A DNA stretch of 64,000 nt from Tanypteryx hageni (taxonomy: Eukaryota; Arthropoda; Insecta; Odonata; Petaluridae), in assembly GCA_028673005.1 (NCBI GenBank), contig CM054116.1, positions 128,813,547 through 128,877,546 on the forward strand, written 5' to 3'. Positions 47,301 to 57,882 of the stretch are shown here, one piece after another; the first letter of the stretch is position 1, and each line of letters opens with the position of its first letter. The position numbers and the translations under genes are program-made. Below the pieces are notes generated by a model. That model saw nothing but the letters and a program-made list of their open reading frames with translations, had not been told where the DNA came from and made no database searches.

Positions 47301-50300
47301 TCGTTAGCACTTTTCCTCTCCAATTCTTTCACTTTGGGCGGAAATAACTTAGATTTCTTTCTCTTACAAATTCTTATACATGCGCAAAAATTCACATGCG
47401 GCTTCCCCTCCATTTTGGAAATGGAACCAACATTGTATAAGAACTAGAACCAAAGTTCTGACTTAGGATCTTCGGCAAATTTCGGAAGAATAACCTCTGC
47501 ATTTTCAACTGATAAAAAATAAGCTGTTGAACCATTATTAGTATTTATTCTTTCAAGAGTAGGCATCAGTCTCAGAAATCTTGTGCTCGTATGCGACAAA
47601 ATTTGTGGTTAAAATCACAAAATGATTTCAGTGCCTCCACTCGTACCCTGTCGATATGAACAAATCAGAATATTTTCACAATACCAACTTCCACATACCG
47701 TTTTAATGTAAAAGTGTTCCGTTCAACCGATCCCCACAAATGTTCTACTACAGTTGTCCGATAATTTCCGGAAAAGATTCTTAGAACCTGTACTTTTTGC
47801 ACCTCCAATGTTTAGGGATTGCAGTCCCGGGATCCCGTCCAAAATTTCTATCCCGAAATCTCGGGATTATGTAGACGCAAATCCCGGGATTTCGGGATTG
47901 ACATTTTTGCTATCAGGTGGCGCTAACAAATAAATTGTATTTGATGTATAATAAAATACATAAGTCGTTAGAATTCACTGAGTAATACTGCTTTTTATCT
48001 GAGTTTATAATATGTCATCATTCTTGGAAAATAAGAACAACGAAAAAAAAACGAAAAATATCCTTTGGGGTGTGGCAAACCTAAAGATGAATGAATATTA
48101 TCAAGAAGAAATGGAATCCGCGGAATCGGAAGGACATGAATCAGGGGATGAATCCTTGTCCTCGAGTGATGAAACAGACGAAGATGATTCGTTTGAAGGC
48201 GGAGGTGCGTACAAACTATCAGAAACAAACATTGAGTTATTGATTCAAAAAATAAGGAAAACTGTTCTTCTCTTCAGAAAATCACTCGCAAAAAACGAGA
48301 GATTCCTTCAGAAATATGTAATCGAACAATAGGGTGAGGAAAAATCACTTGTTATGGATATAAGAACTCGCTGGAACAGTTTAGCTGAAATGATCGAACG
48401 TTTTATATTGCTTAAAACCTGCATTATGAATTGATATGAATTCCGATATATCATTTAGTGAGAGTGAACATTAACTTGCTTCTTCTATTTTCGCAACACT
48501 GCAGCCAGTGAAAATTACTATGGAAGCTCTTTGCAGAAGAGATGCAAATCTTTTGACGCGTGAGACAGCGTTGGAATTCATGATGAAGGAACTGAATGAT
48601 GTGAATACAGAGTTAGGACATATTATGAAAAAAAATGCCTTGAAAAATCAAATAATGAAGAGACGAACTAAGTTATCAGGGGTATTGAGGTATCTTCAGT
48701 ACGGGTCACAGGCTCGTGATAATATATTTTCTGTGCCATCACTAGCGAACATAAAAATGTTTGTTACAGAAAACCTGAGTACATGTTATTGTAATATTAG
48801 TAAAACGTGTGAACCACTGCACAAGAAAGAAGACCAAGTTTCATCAGCATCAAGAAGCCGATTTATAAATGATGACTTACACACTAAGCGAACGGCAGCA
48901 TCTGTACGTTTTGAGACTGGTGCATCATATTCAGAGAAGTTATAGAAAGAACTCGATTCCGTCATTGCCCAATGTTTAGTTACTCACCAGAAATATTCCT
49001 CATGCTATCATTCAAATGATCTAGCATTATCAATAGCACCAGAGCTAAAGGATTTCCGTGAAAGTGGACGTAAATGAGAAAAGCTGCAGTTTCTTTACCA
49101 GCAGTTGCTAGCTATTCATCCTACTAGTGTAAAATCAGAAAGGGCTTTTTCATCAGCAGGAATGCTGTGCAATAAATACAGATCAAGAATGAGTGACGCG
49201 ACATTAGATGCACTTTGTTTTTTAAGGGCATATTTAAGAAATTTGTGAATAGCTTTTAAGTGAGGAGAACCTTAATCTAATAGTACCGTTTAATTTAAGA
49301 TACTGCAACAATTGCTACTTTAGTTATTAAAATTTCCTTTACATTTTCTCCAAAGATACGTGTTTGAATTTAGTTTTTCCTGCTGATAAATGTTATTTTC
49401 ATTGACGATACTTAAATTTTGTGTAAACTTGACATTACTTCCATAACTGCATATGATGATTTCATGTCTGCGTATGATACAAAATTGTTGTTTAAAAATA
49501 TTGTATGTTTTTCATTTCCCACCACTTTTCCTCGGTTCCGGGATTGAAAAAATCACAATCCCGTAACCCCGGGATTAGAAAATCCCTCCGGGATTGCAAT
49601 CCCTACCAATGTTAGTACCTATTGGTAGTATCAGCTGACATGCTAACAATCTTATCAATCTTAACAAGTTTTGGGATGTGAGCTATAATTTAATACATTA
49701 AATACTTTGAAAGAAAAAAAGATTTTCATCTATGACTGGCACCATCACCACTCATGCATCAGAGTAAATACGTATATGCAGAAAAATCAGAACATCGTGA
49801 TTAACACTCACGTGCTGCTGGTCCTGAGGTCTTTTGAGAATTCCTCGTGGAGTCTCTTCATTCTGAAAAAGAAAACAACAAGATGAGTTGACGTAATTAT
49901 GTAGATATGAAGTGAAGTTGACGAAGTTTCTCAATATATATATAAATAAATACATAAATGATACTTTGGGATCCGAAGGCGGATCAGAGCAGAAACATTT
50001 TTGTTAATAACAGCATAAAATAACCTACTAGAAGGGTTTATAAGATAAGAGAAGAATGTAATCGCAAGTATACGCGTATTATACTTACAGGCAAATTGGC
50101 GGTATCATGCACCACGTCGGGCACGCCGTCTTCAACAGACCATCTTCTTCGCCGCCCGACGCAGTACCGCCTAATGAGCCCCCATATCCAGCACGCCAGG
50201 AGCAGGCAGGATAAAAAAATTGCCAGCCCTAGGGCGACATTGTTGGCAAAGTCATCATAAGAATCTGCCGACACAAATGAGAAAAGAATTTCGGATTTAA

Positions 50301-50911
50301 CGTGTGTCGACGGATTTGCTCTTTCTTTTACATTTTGAACTATTCAAAGATTGTCAAAAGGAAAAGAATTTCTTAAAACTATAGTTTGTATTAAACCTAC
50401 TTTGATGGTTTCAAGCTAAGAAAGATGTTGTAGGAGATAGGATTATTTGAGTAATTTACTGGTTGTGTATGCATTAATAGTTAGTCTTTGTAGCGAGGAC
50501 GAATGCTTCGAAAGACGGACGGACACAGCTAAGGTTAAATAAGCGAAATGATCCTAGGAAACGAATAAGAAAAAATCCAAGTTGATTTGGATATCGAGAA
50601 GGGAAGAACTTGAACGTAAGTTGAAAATCCATCGGAACCAGTTTCAAATCGTAAAGTAAAGCACCTTGCTAGCATGATAACGAGAGGATCAAAATGTACC
50701 GATGAAATTAGGGCTAGAATAGCGATCGTTAATTGCAATGAGAAGTAACCATGCATTTAATTAAAATTCCACCAATCAACTGAGCTAGGCTACGTTTCGA
50801 GTTCTGAAATATGCCAGATTTTCAATAGTATTGGTGAAAAACAAGTTAATTACCTCTCCCGCTCATATTCCGCTCCGTCTTCTTTAGTATTTCAACAAGA
50901 ATGAACTAGTT
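41086..50911 (-). CDS. Host gene: small single-pass membrane protein, five coding exons
   Basis: Exons (minus): 50,866-50,854; 50,264-50,089; 49,862-49,812; 46,012-45,947; 41,313-41,086. All junctions are GT-AG (donors GTAATT, GTAAGT, GTGAGT, GTGAGT). Phase is 1 after exon 1 and 0 afterwards, giving 177 residues. The N-terminus (MSGRDSYDDFANN) is short and acidic. One hydrophobic helix spans about 14-35 (VALGLAIFLSCLLLACWIWG). A basic RRYCVGRRRRW follows, so the N-terminus should be outside and the tail cytosolic. The rest is polar, with GILKRP and a Gly/Glu/Ala-rich stretch. Start choice: first ATG after an in-frame TAG at about 50,908; a 5' UTR acceptor may lie at 50,912. I do not recognise the family. 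Additional exons between 41.3 and 45.9 kb cannot be excluded. The last 17 or so residues come from transposon-like sequence. Confidence 0.7.
41757..42010. repeat. Imperfect tandem repeat, about 140-bp unit
   Basis: 'attcgatttagtttaaccgt' followed by 'aa(g/t)gct(a/g)tagtaagatttt' occurs at about 41,797-41,837 and 41,939-41,979. Each is preceded by a 'gttgcg(c/a)aatat(a/c)g' block. A third, looser unit lies around 42,478-42,560, beyond the palindrome. Confidence 0.6.
42202..42432. repeat. Perfect palindrome, 104-bp arms, with two head-to-head hammerhead cores
   Basis: Arms 42,202-42,305 and 42,329-42,432 are exact reverse complements around a 23-bp spacer. Each arm holds, 5' to 3', CCC, CTGAAGA, a GCCCAC-TTA-GTGGGC hairpin, GAA, ATGCAT, A and GGG. 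These are the conserved hammerhead pieces in the correct order, with helix I as CCC/GGG and helix III as a self-complementary ATGCAT. One core is on each strand (plus core 42,346-42,384). The family resemblance is to Penelope-type terminal repeats. It lies in the last intron of the host gene. Confidence 0.8.
42433..43962. other. AT-rich intronic sequence with transposon-end fragments
   Basis: 'accgaccgacagacagacag' near 42,588-42,607 resembles a LINE/SINE 3' tail. GCAGGGGCGAATATAGGGCC and GGCGGCCGCCTAGG near 42,724-42,766 form a hAT-type end. No intact element or host exon was recognised. Confidence 0.4.
43963..44233 (+). mobile_element. hAT-type MITE (CAGTGGTTCCCAAAC family)
   Basis: It starts CAGTGGTTCCCAAACG and GTTGCGGCATACC, and ends with TGCGGCACCCCTAAAAATCT and GCGGCACACAGTACCC. 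This is the same family as the inverted copy at 8877-9186. No transposase. Confidence 0.65.
44520..44860 (-). other. GC-rich patch; doubtful extra exon of the host gene
   Basis: This is a CpG/GC-rich island inside the last intron. On the minus strand one frame reads RRDKDEEEDLSLEPDGPEES then a Gly-rich run, a composition like exon 5. However, no good pyrimidine-tract acceptor precedes it, and no donor gives the phase 0 that exon 5 needs. It may be a minor exon, a CpG island or chance. Confidence 0.2.
44889..45097 (+). mobile_element. tRNA-related SINE (copy 1, plus)
   Basis: It aligns with the reverse complement of 51,801-52,010 over its whole length: GAGCTCCCxAGG, GTTTTCGTTxCGAA, a B-box CGGGTTCGATTCC, CCATTTGATT.ACATGGGAAA and AAAATATCTTAGAATTGTAA. 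The B-box and dispersed copies indicate a Pol III SINE. There is no protein-coding content. Confidence 0.7.
45947..46012 (-). CDS. Host gene exon 4 (66 bp, phase 0-0)
   Basis: Acceptor TGTTTTGCTCTTCAG, donor GTGAGTG. Encodes AGEQAHDPSSPHVRGSQPPE and two further residues (KH). Its flanks are homologous to those of exon 3, which suggests origin by tandem exon duplication. Confidence 0.7.
46258..46298 (-). ncRNA. Hammerhead-ribozyme-like motif with dimeric-type helix III
   Basis: On the minus strand, 5' to 3': CAC, CTGATGA (invariant core), a CTAC/GTAG hairpin, GAA, ACCGGT, C (cleavage position 17) and GTG. CAC and GTG pair as helix I. ACCGGT is self-complementary with no loop, so helix III would form between two RNAs. 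All invariant hammerhead bases are present. Hammerheads of this kind are known in Penelope-like terminal repeats; a related pair lies at 24,300-24,392. Helix II closure next to the core is weak (one unpaired U). Confidence 0.6.
46604..47295. mobile_element. Tigger/pogo-type non-autonomous element, 692 bp
   Basis: The terminal inverted repeats begin CAGCCTTCCCTCGTTTTACGA on both sides, with repeated 'TTTTACGAg' and 'ACGAAC' subterminal blocks. TA follows the right end (47,296-47,297); the left flank is TG, one change from TA. An open frame inside (46,588-47,010) has no recognised transposase domain. Confidence 0.75.
47813..49605 (+). mobile_element. hAT transposon with 8-bp target duplication, transposase decayed
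   Basis: The termini are TAGGGATTGCAGTCCCGG and, reversed, TAGGGATTGCAATCCCGG, with repeated 'cccgggat' subterminal motifs. CCAATGTT flanks both sides exactly (47,805-47,812; 49,606-49,613). Length is 1,793 bp. It carries pieces of one transposase on the plus strand and sits in the intron between exons 3 and 4 of the host gene. Confidence 0.93.
48012..49247 (+). pseudogene. hAT transposase relic inside the 47.8-kb element
   Basis: The fragments come in order. First is an acidic region and IELLIQKIRKTVLLFRKS (to 48,332, TAG). Then comes DIRTRWNSLAEMIERFILLK, the TRWNS signature of hAT transposases. A piece at 48,508-48,945 reads VKITMEALCRRDANLLT. Last is QQLLAIHPTSVKSERAFSSA and MSDATLDALCFLRAYLRN, the hAT dimerisation domain. 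Stops and frameshifts separate them, and the N-terminal BED finger and much of the catalytic domain are absent. Confidence 0.88.
49812..49862 (-). CDS. Host gene exon 3 (51 bp, phase 0-0)
   Basis: Acceptor GTTTTCTTTTTCAG, donor GTGAGTG. Encodes NEETPRGILKRPQDQQH. A 72-bp stretch at its upstream side (acceptor included) aligns without gaps to the same place beside exon 4 at about 70% identity. Confidence 0.75.
50089..50264 (-). CDS. Host gene exon 2 (transmembrane exon)
   Basis: Acceptor ATTTGTGTCGGCAG, donor GTAAGT. 176 bp entering in phase 1 and leaving in phase 0. Encodes SYDDFANN, the hydrophobic helix, the basic RRYCVGRRRRW cluster and SVEDGVPDVVHDTANLP. It is the best supported exon of the gene. 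Confidence 0.8.
50854..50866 (-). CDS. Host gene exon 1 coding part (13 bp)
   Basis: ATGAGCGGGAGAG followed by donor GTAATT. It encodes MSGR plus one base and joins exon 2 to give a GAT codon. An in-frame TAG lies upstream in the same putative exon. The short length makes this the least certain junction. Confidence 0.55.
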
Positions 50912-51800
50912 CTGAATCGGGTGGTTTCCACGGTAACGGCCAACAGAGACGACACAAGCAATAAGCCTCCATTGTTTGATACAATCAACTTGGAAAACAA
51001 GATAAATTTAAATTCTAAGCACTGCTAAAGGACATATCAGAAGCGATGCCAAGAAATACAGAATTTGCGATAGAACAATCGAAAATTAAATTATTATTTA
51101 ACTCATACATACCTCACTTGAGATGAAGTACGTTAATATTTACACTCACGCTCATTCCTTCGTCGTAAATTATTTATGTCTATTGACTTACAAAAGCTGA
51201 GTGTAGGTAAACGTAACGAAACTACACGTATTTTAGTTCACTTCTTCGTCCTGAATAATCCATTTCCTTTCAATTAATATGTTCAGTAGGCGCGATAAAG
51301 AAAATAAAGCTTATTACTTACAATTAGATCTTGTTTACTTCATTTGTCACGAAGATTGTTTTCGTTGGCAACAACAAACAGGAAGGAAAAGGATGCCTCT
51401 GCATAACATAATAATAAGACGACCCAAACAGAACTAACGATGCGAGCTTTCCATTTAATCATTTATTTAATACCTACTTATATTGGCTCTAATAGCTTTA
51501 AAATCACCGCAGATATGTTGCTCCTTGTGTTCTCAAATTTCATAATTGAGCGTTATAAAATATGACAAATACATTCGAACGGGTTATTAAATTGAACACG
51601 CGTATTTTCGTTCGACAGAAACAATACCTGTATTTATTAGACTATACCATCAATAGTTGTTCATATGGCTACACTCTCGTAATGAGTGATGAAAACGGCA
51701 GTATTTACGCGAAATTCGAAGAAATGCGATGGATAAGCAGCGTTTTACGATAAAAATTAGAATCTCCATTCCTTCTCTCAGAGAACGGTACAAATCCCGC
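50912..51800. other. Upstream region of the host gene, nothing recognised
   Basis: This should contain the 5' UTR exon(s) and promoter of the minus-strand gene, but I see no CpG island or core-promoter motif. A donor-like GAGC|GTGAGTG (minus, about 51,149) is out of phase with exon 2. Confidence 0.35.
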
Positions 51801-52010
51801 TCCGATATTACAATTCTAAGATATTTTAATGTGCAAGAGAAAATTGCCCTGCTCGGTGGGTTTCAGATTTCCCATGTAAATCAAATTGGAAGGATAGTCC
51901 CCGGAATCAAACCCGGGACTTCAATTTTCGCAACGAAAACTATCCTTGGGAGCTCGGCCCAAGTAGAAAAAGGTTTCCACCGAATGTGTGACAGCTTTTC
52001 GGTTCCTCTG
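51801..52010 (-). mobile_element. tRNA-related SINE (copy 2, minus) with tRNA-like fold
   Basis: The same family as 44,889-45,097. Within it, 51,892-51,945 (minus) folds as a reduced tRNA: 7-bp acceptor stem GGATAGT/ACTATCC, a TTTTCG-TTG-CGAAAA hairpin, and a T-arm CCCGG-GTTTGATT-CCGGG. A normal D-arm is missing. It is better preserved than the other copy. Confidence 0.72.
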
Positions 52011-53554
52011 TATAATGTGCGAATTATGAAGGAAGGAACGGAATTATCTCACAGGACAAGTACCGAAGATTTTTCCAGTGTTTGACACAATGAAACGGTC
52101 TCGTATGAGAGTTTAAATCAAGTGACTGTTTGATGTGTTATTGCCTTATTGTTAAACACAGTCCACTACGGGAGGAGTTTCCTTAATGAGTGACGCAGTG
52201 ATTCATAAAGGTAATATTATTCTTTTTAAGTTTAAATTACTCCGACAATTTTTTTATTGTTTTAAAATGACAATGCTGCTAATGGCTTACAAAAAGAATA
52301 TGCTTAATTTTGATTACCAGATATAATTAAGCGATAATTATTAATTAATTAAAAGTAATTCCCTCGCGTGAAAAAATTAGCCGTGTACTATTACTTTCTG
52401 AAGATTGGGATATAAAAACCTGTAGGAAAGAGGACATTTTGCAGGAGAAAAAAATTCGGCAAGCGGGAGTCTCGAATGCCAAAAGCACGGGACGCGAGAC
52501 TTATGTTAAGCGTTATCTCTAGCATAGAGACTCCAGAGATAGCGAAGTTACAAGCATTTCAGAAAATCGGTCCATTTTTGTGCACTTTTTAATTAATTAT
52601 TTCTCTTAAACTTAAAGCCATTTGCTCGAAATTCCGAAAAGGTATTCTTATAGATAATGAACAACACTCTCCACTGGTAGAAGATGAACCGAATCTGTGA
52701 GTTACAGTCCGTAGCGTCTCCTTGTACGTTATCTAGAATTTTTTACTCTAGAGTCTTTCTTTAATGTTTATTTTGTTGATATTGTATAAATCAAAATAAC
52801 TTTAAATTTATTTATAAAATCATAAATTCCTTTTGGTTTCATTTTTAAAGGAACTTTTAGTAAATTTAGAAATTCTCGTTCAAGTTAAAAACTATTTTCA
52901 TATATACAGTGAAACGATTTTTTAAATTGTTTACATGCTTAAAATATCGGCTGGAATAGATCATGCCTCAAAATTAAATAATTACATCGACAATCCTACT
53001 AAAATCAATAAACTGTTATCATTATAAAAATGTTATGAAGAGCGGAGATTACTCCTTTGTTCCCAAAATAGTGATAGACAAACATTTAAAAAATTCGTAA
53101 CTAACATTACCGCATACTACCAGAATGTCCGCGGTTTGCGGACTAAATTAAAGGACATGCGTATTTCAGCGGTGTTTTCCGCAGTGGGATTTTTTTCTGT
53201 GTTAAAACATAACTGATACACAGATTTTTATGACCCACAAAACTAGCATTCTTTGGTAATGCTCTGTTATCTACTAACAAATATATTAACTCGTAATTAA
53301 TATGTATTTTGTTGAAATCTGTATGTAATTAATTTCGCTTATTTTGTAAATATTGTAATTACTTATATGACGAAAGGGTTAAATGTAATAAGGGACAGCA
53401 TAGTCTCAATTTCGCCCTAATAAAGTCGTTTGTCTGTCTGTCTGTCTGTCTCTTAAACTAATTAATGATGTGTTTACATTCCTCCCAAATCTGACCAAAG
53501 CATATACCAAAAATATCGTGTAGAAAAAAGCGTCTTGCATATTTGTGTTCAGAC
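52011..53554. other. AT-rich spacer with LINE/SINE-like 3' tail
   Basis: There is no gene. At 53,370-53,455 a sequence ending 'gccctaataaagtcgtttg' with a (TCTG)n tail resembles a retroposon 3' end; its coding part is absent. Confidence 0.4.
53432..53452. repeat. (TCTG)n tail
   Basis: About five TCTG/GTCT units at the end of a probable retroposon 3' UTR. Confidence 0.85.
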
Positions 53555-53566
53555 GCCCATTCGCTT

Positions 53567-54568
53567 ATGTTTGGCGATTCAATTTGCCTGGTAATAATTG
53601 GTGAACATTCTTTCCTGAAGTTTACCTCACTGCCAATATCTGAATTTTGTACAAAAAACTTAGTTCTTAAACAATATGGCGAGATTCTGGATTTGTGTTT
53701 AACAGATATTACAAAGTGCTCATTGAACAGTGTGCAGGATGTTGATGTGACTTTTGCCTTGTAATGCCTGTCATCCTCCTCTTATGTGTGAACTTCATGT
53801 AGGTGTATCCCCACGTGTAGATTTTAATTTTGAAACTTTCAACTTTAGGAAAGGAAACTATTCTGCAATGATAGATTACTTTAGCTCTATAGATTGGTTT
53901 ATATTGACTGAATTACAATTAGATGACGCTCTTTGTTATTTTTATGATATTGTAAATAACACCAATAATCTGTATGTTCCTGAAATTTTGCACAAGAGTG
54001 GATCATCCCACTTTCCCAACTGGTTTAGTAAAGAAATAATTTCATTAATATATGACAAGAAAATAACCCAAAAGAAGCTTAAAATAAGTAGATCTGGTGT
54101 AGATTGCAATTCTTTTGCATCTCTTCATGCTAAATGGAAGTCATTGTCAAAAGTCTGTTATCTCTCTTATATTAGTTCTGTTCAAGATTACATTCCATCT
54201 AAATACAAGTAGATTGTGGAATTATGTTCATGTCAGGAATCTGCTAATCTCTTTGCTGAACATCATTCCAGTGTATATCCTACTCCGAGTAACATAATAC
54301 CACAATAATAGGATTTCTCGTACAGTTGATCTACACTCTTGTGGTGTTCTTCAAATAAGTGTTCTTAATGCCTTTAGTATGCTTGATGTAAATACGAGCG
54401 CTGGGCCTCCTCTCTTGCTGAAGCACTGCTCTAACTATTTAACTTATACTCTTACTATATTTTTTAATAAGTCACTTAAGAATGGCCATTTCCAGATGTT
54501 TGGAAGGATAATTTCATGATTCCTGTCCATGAAGCAGATACTAAATCATTTGTAAAGACCAATAGTAA
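53567..54568 (+). pseudogene. LINE ORF2 fragment: endonuclease tail to start of RT (copy 2)
   Basis: The same relic as at 28,310-29,311. It is slightly less broken here: one frame is open from about 53,754 to 54,212, covering VDFNFETFNFRKGNYSAMID through SSVQDYIPSKYK. Copy 1 has a frameshift at the KGN site, which implies it decayed further after the duplication. Confidence 0.8.
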
Positions 54569-54876
54569 TTCGGGAAAGGCATGGTAAAGTGGCCATATCG
54601 GGTAAAGTGGCTGTGTAACTTTCCATTGTCTGTTTAGTGCTGCACCCATGCAGGAATTATGTAAACTCGGAGGGCAGGGCGTTTTCAGTTACCTTGCAAA
54701 TGTGGAGGAAGGACGCATTTATTTTAACATACATGAAATATATTAAGACAATACAGATACAAATGTTATGTTATAAGTAAGTCATTTATTTTAAAAATCA
54801 AAAATTTTCCAACAGAAATGTACATATACACAGTCTGTATTTTAAGAAAAATAAAAAATTTTTAGTTGTTTAGATG

Positions 54877-56308
54877 AAGTAACGTGCTGTTTAACTGCAT
54901 AGTCCCTCCATTTTTTTATAAGCATCACTTCGTTAACAGTTGAATCAGACTCTAGTTCAATGTAATGCAAAACTACATCTAGGGCATCTTTGGCTGCTGC
55001 ATGAGGTGTTTTTGGCTCTGTATTTAATTCTCCTTCCTCTTCAAACTTTGATCGTTCTGTTTCCATCACGGCCTGTATGATTTCTGCATCCTCCAAAATT
55101 TCTTTCTCCAACAAATAGTCACCTTTATGTCTTCTTGCTGTACATCTTCAGAAACTTCAATTTGCCTTGCAACCATTAATAGTCTTAATTCATTTCCTTC
55201 TTCTGGTTCAGAATTTTTATCATCAAAAGACATCAACATCTTTGATGACCTATATTTTTATCTTCAATTTCTTTCAAAACTGAACTCAAAAATTTTCGCC
55301 TGTGTCTTCTTTTTAAGGTTTCTAAAACCCCTTGATCCATAGGCTGAATTAAGGATGTTACATTCGCTGGTAGAAATATGACCTTTATGTCCCTATCTTT
55401 AAGTTCCTTGCAATTGGGATGTGAAGGAGCATTATCCAGAATGACAATGGCCTTTCCAGGTAAGTTCAGTTTTTACAAGTGTTTTTTTCAGAAGATACAA
55501 ACTCATGAAAAACCATTCTCTGAATAATGCAGAATCCATTCAGGCTGATTTTTGTGATCGGTAGTAAACTGGTAAAGACAAACGATTTATACTTTTAAAA
55601 GCTCTGGGATTTTTTGATTTACCAACAATAAATGCGGCAATTTGTGAGTTCCAGCTGCATTGCTGCAGGCAGCTACATGAGTCTTTCTTTGGATTTTATG
55701 TATCCTGATGCTGCAGGCTCATCCTTTTTTGCCTTTGTTTTTGTTGGTAACATCTTGTAATTTAGACCCGTTTCGTCTATATTGTAGAGTTGTCCTCCAA
55801 CAAATTTATCTCGGTCGATAAGCTCTCTTAAATCCTGCAAAAATTTTTGAGCAGCATGCTGATCAGACGATAACTTCTCTCCAGTGATGATTAATACATG
55901 GATACCATGATGTTTTTTTCCAATGTCCAAGCCATCCATTACTTGCAGTAAATTTCTGCGCACCACCAATTTTTCGATTTAGGGTTAGGTAATTTTCCTT
56001 GGGTATGGGTCCACTGATTGAAATTCCATGATGTCTTTCTTGCATAAACCAAAGCCATAATGCATCTACTAAAATTTCCAATTTTGGTTTCCTTAATGCT
56101 GAATGGGAAGACAGTTGTGATGCAATCTGACTGCAAAATCCATTTAGATTCATGCGATTTTTTCCAGTCTTTTGCAGTTGTCTCTCCAACACCTTACTCC
56201 ACAGAAATTTATCTTACTGACTCACCCCTATCAATGCTTTCCAGAGCATCAAGCTTAGTTTTCATGGAAACAACCACTATCTTTCTTATCTCACCCATAT
56301 TAAATTAA
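54877..56308 (-). pseudogene. Tigger DDE transposase, frameshifted (copy 2)
   Basis: The second copy of the relic at 29,632-31,064, with the DETG, DNAPSHP and MDQG signatures in the same broken frames. A 13-bp deletion near 55,125 and scattered substitutions distinguish it. The CAGTAGAAGCC terminus and TA lie at about 56,606. Confidence 0.88.
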
Positions 56309-56614
56309 ATATCATAGCTAAAATAACAATGAACTAGTATGTGGGACAACTGACAGCAGACTCTGTGGACAACTGACAGAAGATGCATACTAGATTGGAT
56401 TACTATGAAATGAGAAACGTTTTAGCACAAGGGACAACTCGTGAGATTGATACGTAATGAAAGGAATGGTTTAAACTGTTTTTAACTAGTCGTTTTTATG
56501 TAAAATGTCTCACTCAACTTTGGATTTCAGTTTTTAGACCTAGGGGCATAAAATGTGTTAATCCAGCGATTCGGTTAAGCGAAGGTCAATTATGAGGGCT
56601 TCTACTGTATTTCA

Positions 56615-57120
56615 AATGCAGCAACGGAATCTCTTGGATTTATATGCAGGAATACAACTGATTTTACTAATTTATTTGCTGTCACTGCTGTGTATACTTC
56701 TCTTGTCCGCAGGCTGCTAGAGTATTGTTCAGTCATTTGGAGCCCATATTATGAAATAGACTCCCACATGGTGGAACGAGTCCAGGAGAAATTTCTGAGA
56801 TCGATTGCCATTTAAAATGGAAATTTCACTGGTCAATATTTCCTATAATGATATACTAGCTCATCTCAATTTAACCACACAGACCTAAATTTTTATACAA
56901 AATAATTAATAATATGTTTGATTGCCCTAATTTATTGTCGCTTATAAATTTAAGAATCCCTGCTCACTCAATAAGCTCTTTTGTTCCATGTCATCTAGGT
57001 TATTACACAAATAATTACACTTTTAAATCACCTATTACAAGTATGGGGAGGCTAGGCTACAATTGATTTGTTCAGATCTCTCCAAGAATATAAAAGGATA
57101 ATTAAGGTTTATGTTTGACT
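56615..57120 (+). pseudogene. LINE ORF2 C-terminal part (copy 2)
   Basis: Corresponds to 31,385-31,890 (SLGFICRNTTDF, LEYCSVIWSPY, RVQEKFLRSIAI), with the same frameshifts and a few substitutions. Confidence 0.8.
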
Positions 57121-57153
57121 TTGAAATATAAGCATGATTAGGTATATTATAAG

Positions 57154-57882
57154 CAGGCCCGGACATAGAGACCCAGGTTCCCTAGGCAGTTAACAGAGTC
57201 GGGTCCCCCTTTTTGGTAATTTAGTAAAAAACAAACTTTACTTTTATTTTTTATTTATTTAATGTACTTTGACTTTAGAAAATAGACAAGCAGAGTTAGA
57301 AATGAAATAGACAAGTACCAACTATACTTTTTTACAAATTATAATTTTTACATTTTCATATAATTACAAGATTACATTGCCATGCGATGAACTTTCTTCT
57401 CTGCAAAGGAACGGATGACCTCCCTATAGTCCACAGACTGCGTTATTTCTGACTCTATGTACAGCACAGAGAGTGAATTAAGCCTGTTCTCTTCTGTGGT
57501 AGATCTTAAATAATTCTTTACTCTCTAACCTTAACTAACCTCAGCATATTCGCATGGAAGATAATACCTTTGAGCCGCAAAATTGAAATTGATACAACTT
57601 TCTAGCACACACTTTCAACACGAACTGACAAGTAGTGACAAGTTATAGAATGAAGTCAGGTGCGATGCAAAACAAACAAAGAACACAAACACAGTGTTGC
57701 CACTTGACTTGTCAAAAAATTTACTATGGTCAATTATTTTCTATTTCGTTTGGAAAAATTGACATATTATTTTCCCTGTCCTGTGTCCTCAATGTGTACC
57801 ATTTCGGCCCCTGGTCGGGGCCCCCGCCGAGGTTGGGGCCCTAGGCAGCTGCCTAGTTTGCCTAGGCAAAATTTCGCCGCTG
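57154..57882. mobile_element. hAT MITE, long form, 729 bp (copy 2)
   Basis: The same element and target duplication (ATTATAAG/ATTATAAA) as at 31,920-32,648, carried along by the segmental duplication rather than independently inserted. Confidence 0.85.

Noticed and set aside
51140..51160. Alternative first exon (ATGAGC then GTGAGT, minus)
   Set aside because: It would join exon 2 out of frame (exon 2 needs phase 1), so it is probably chance.
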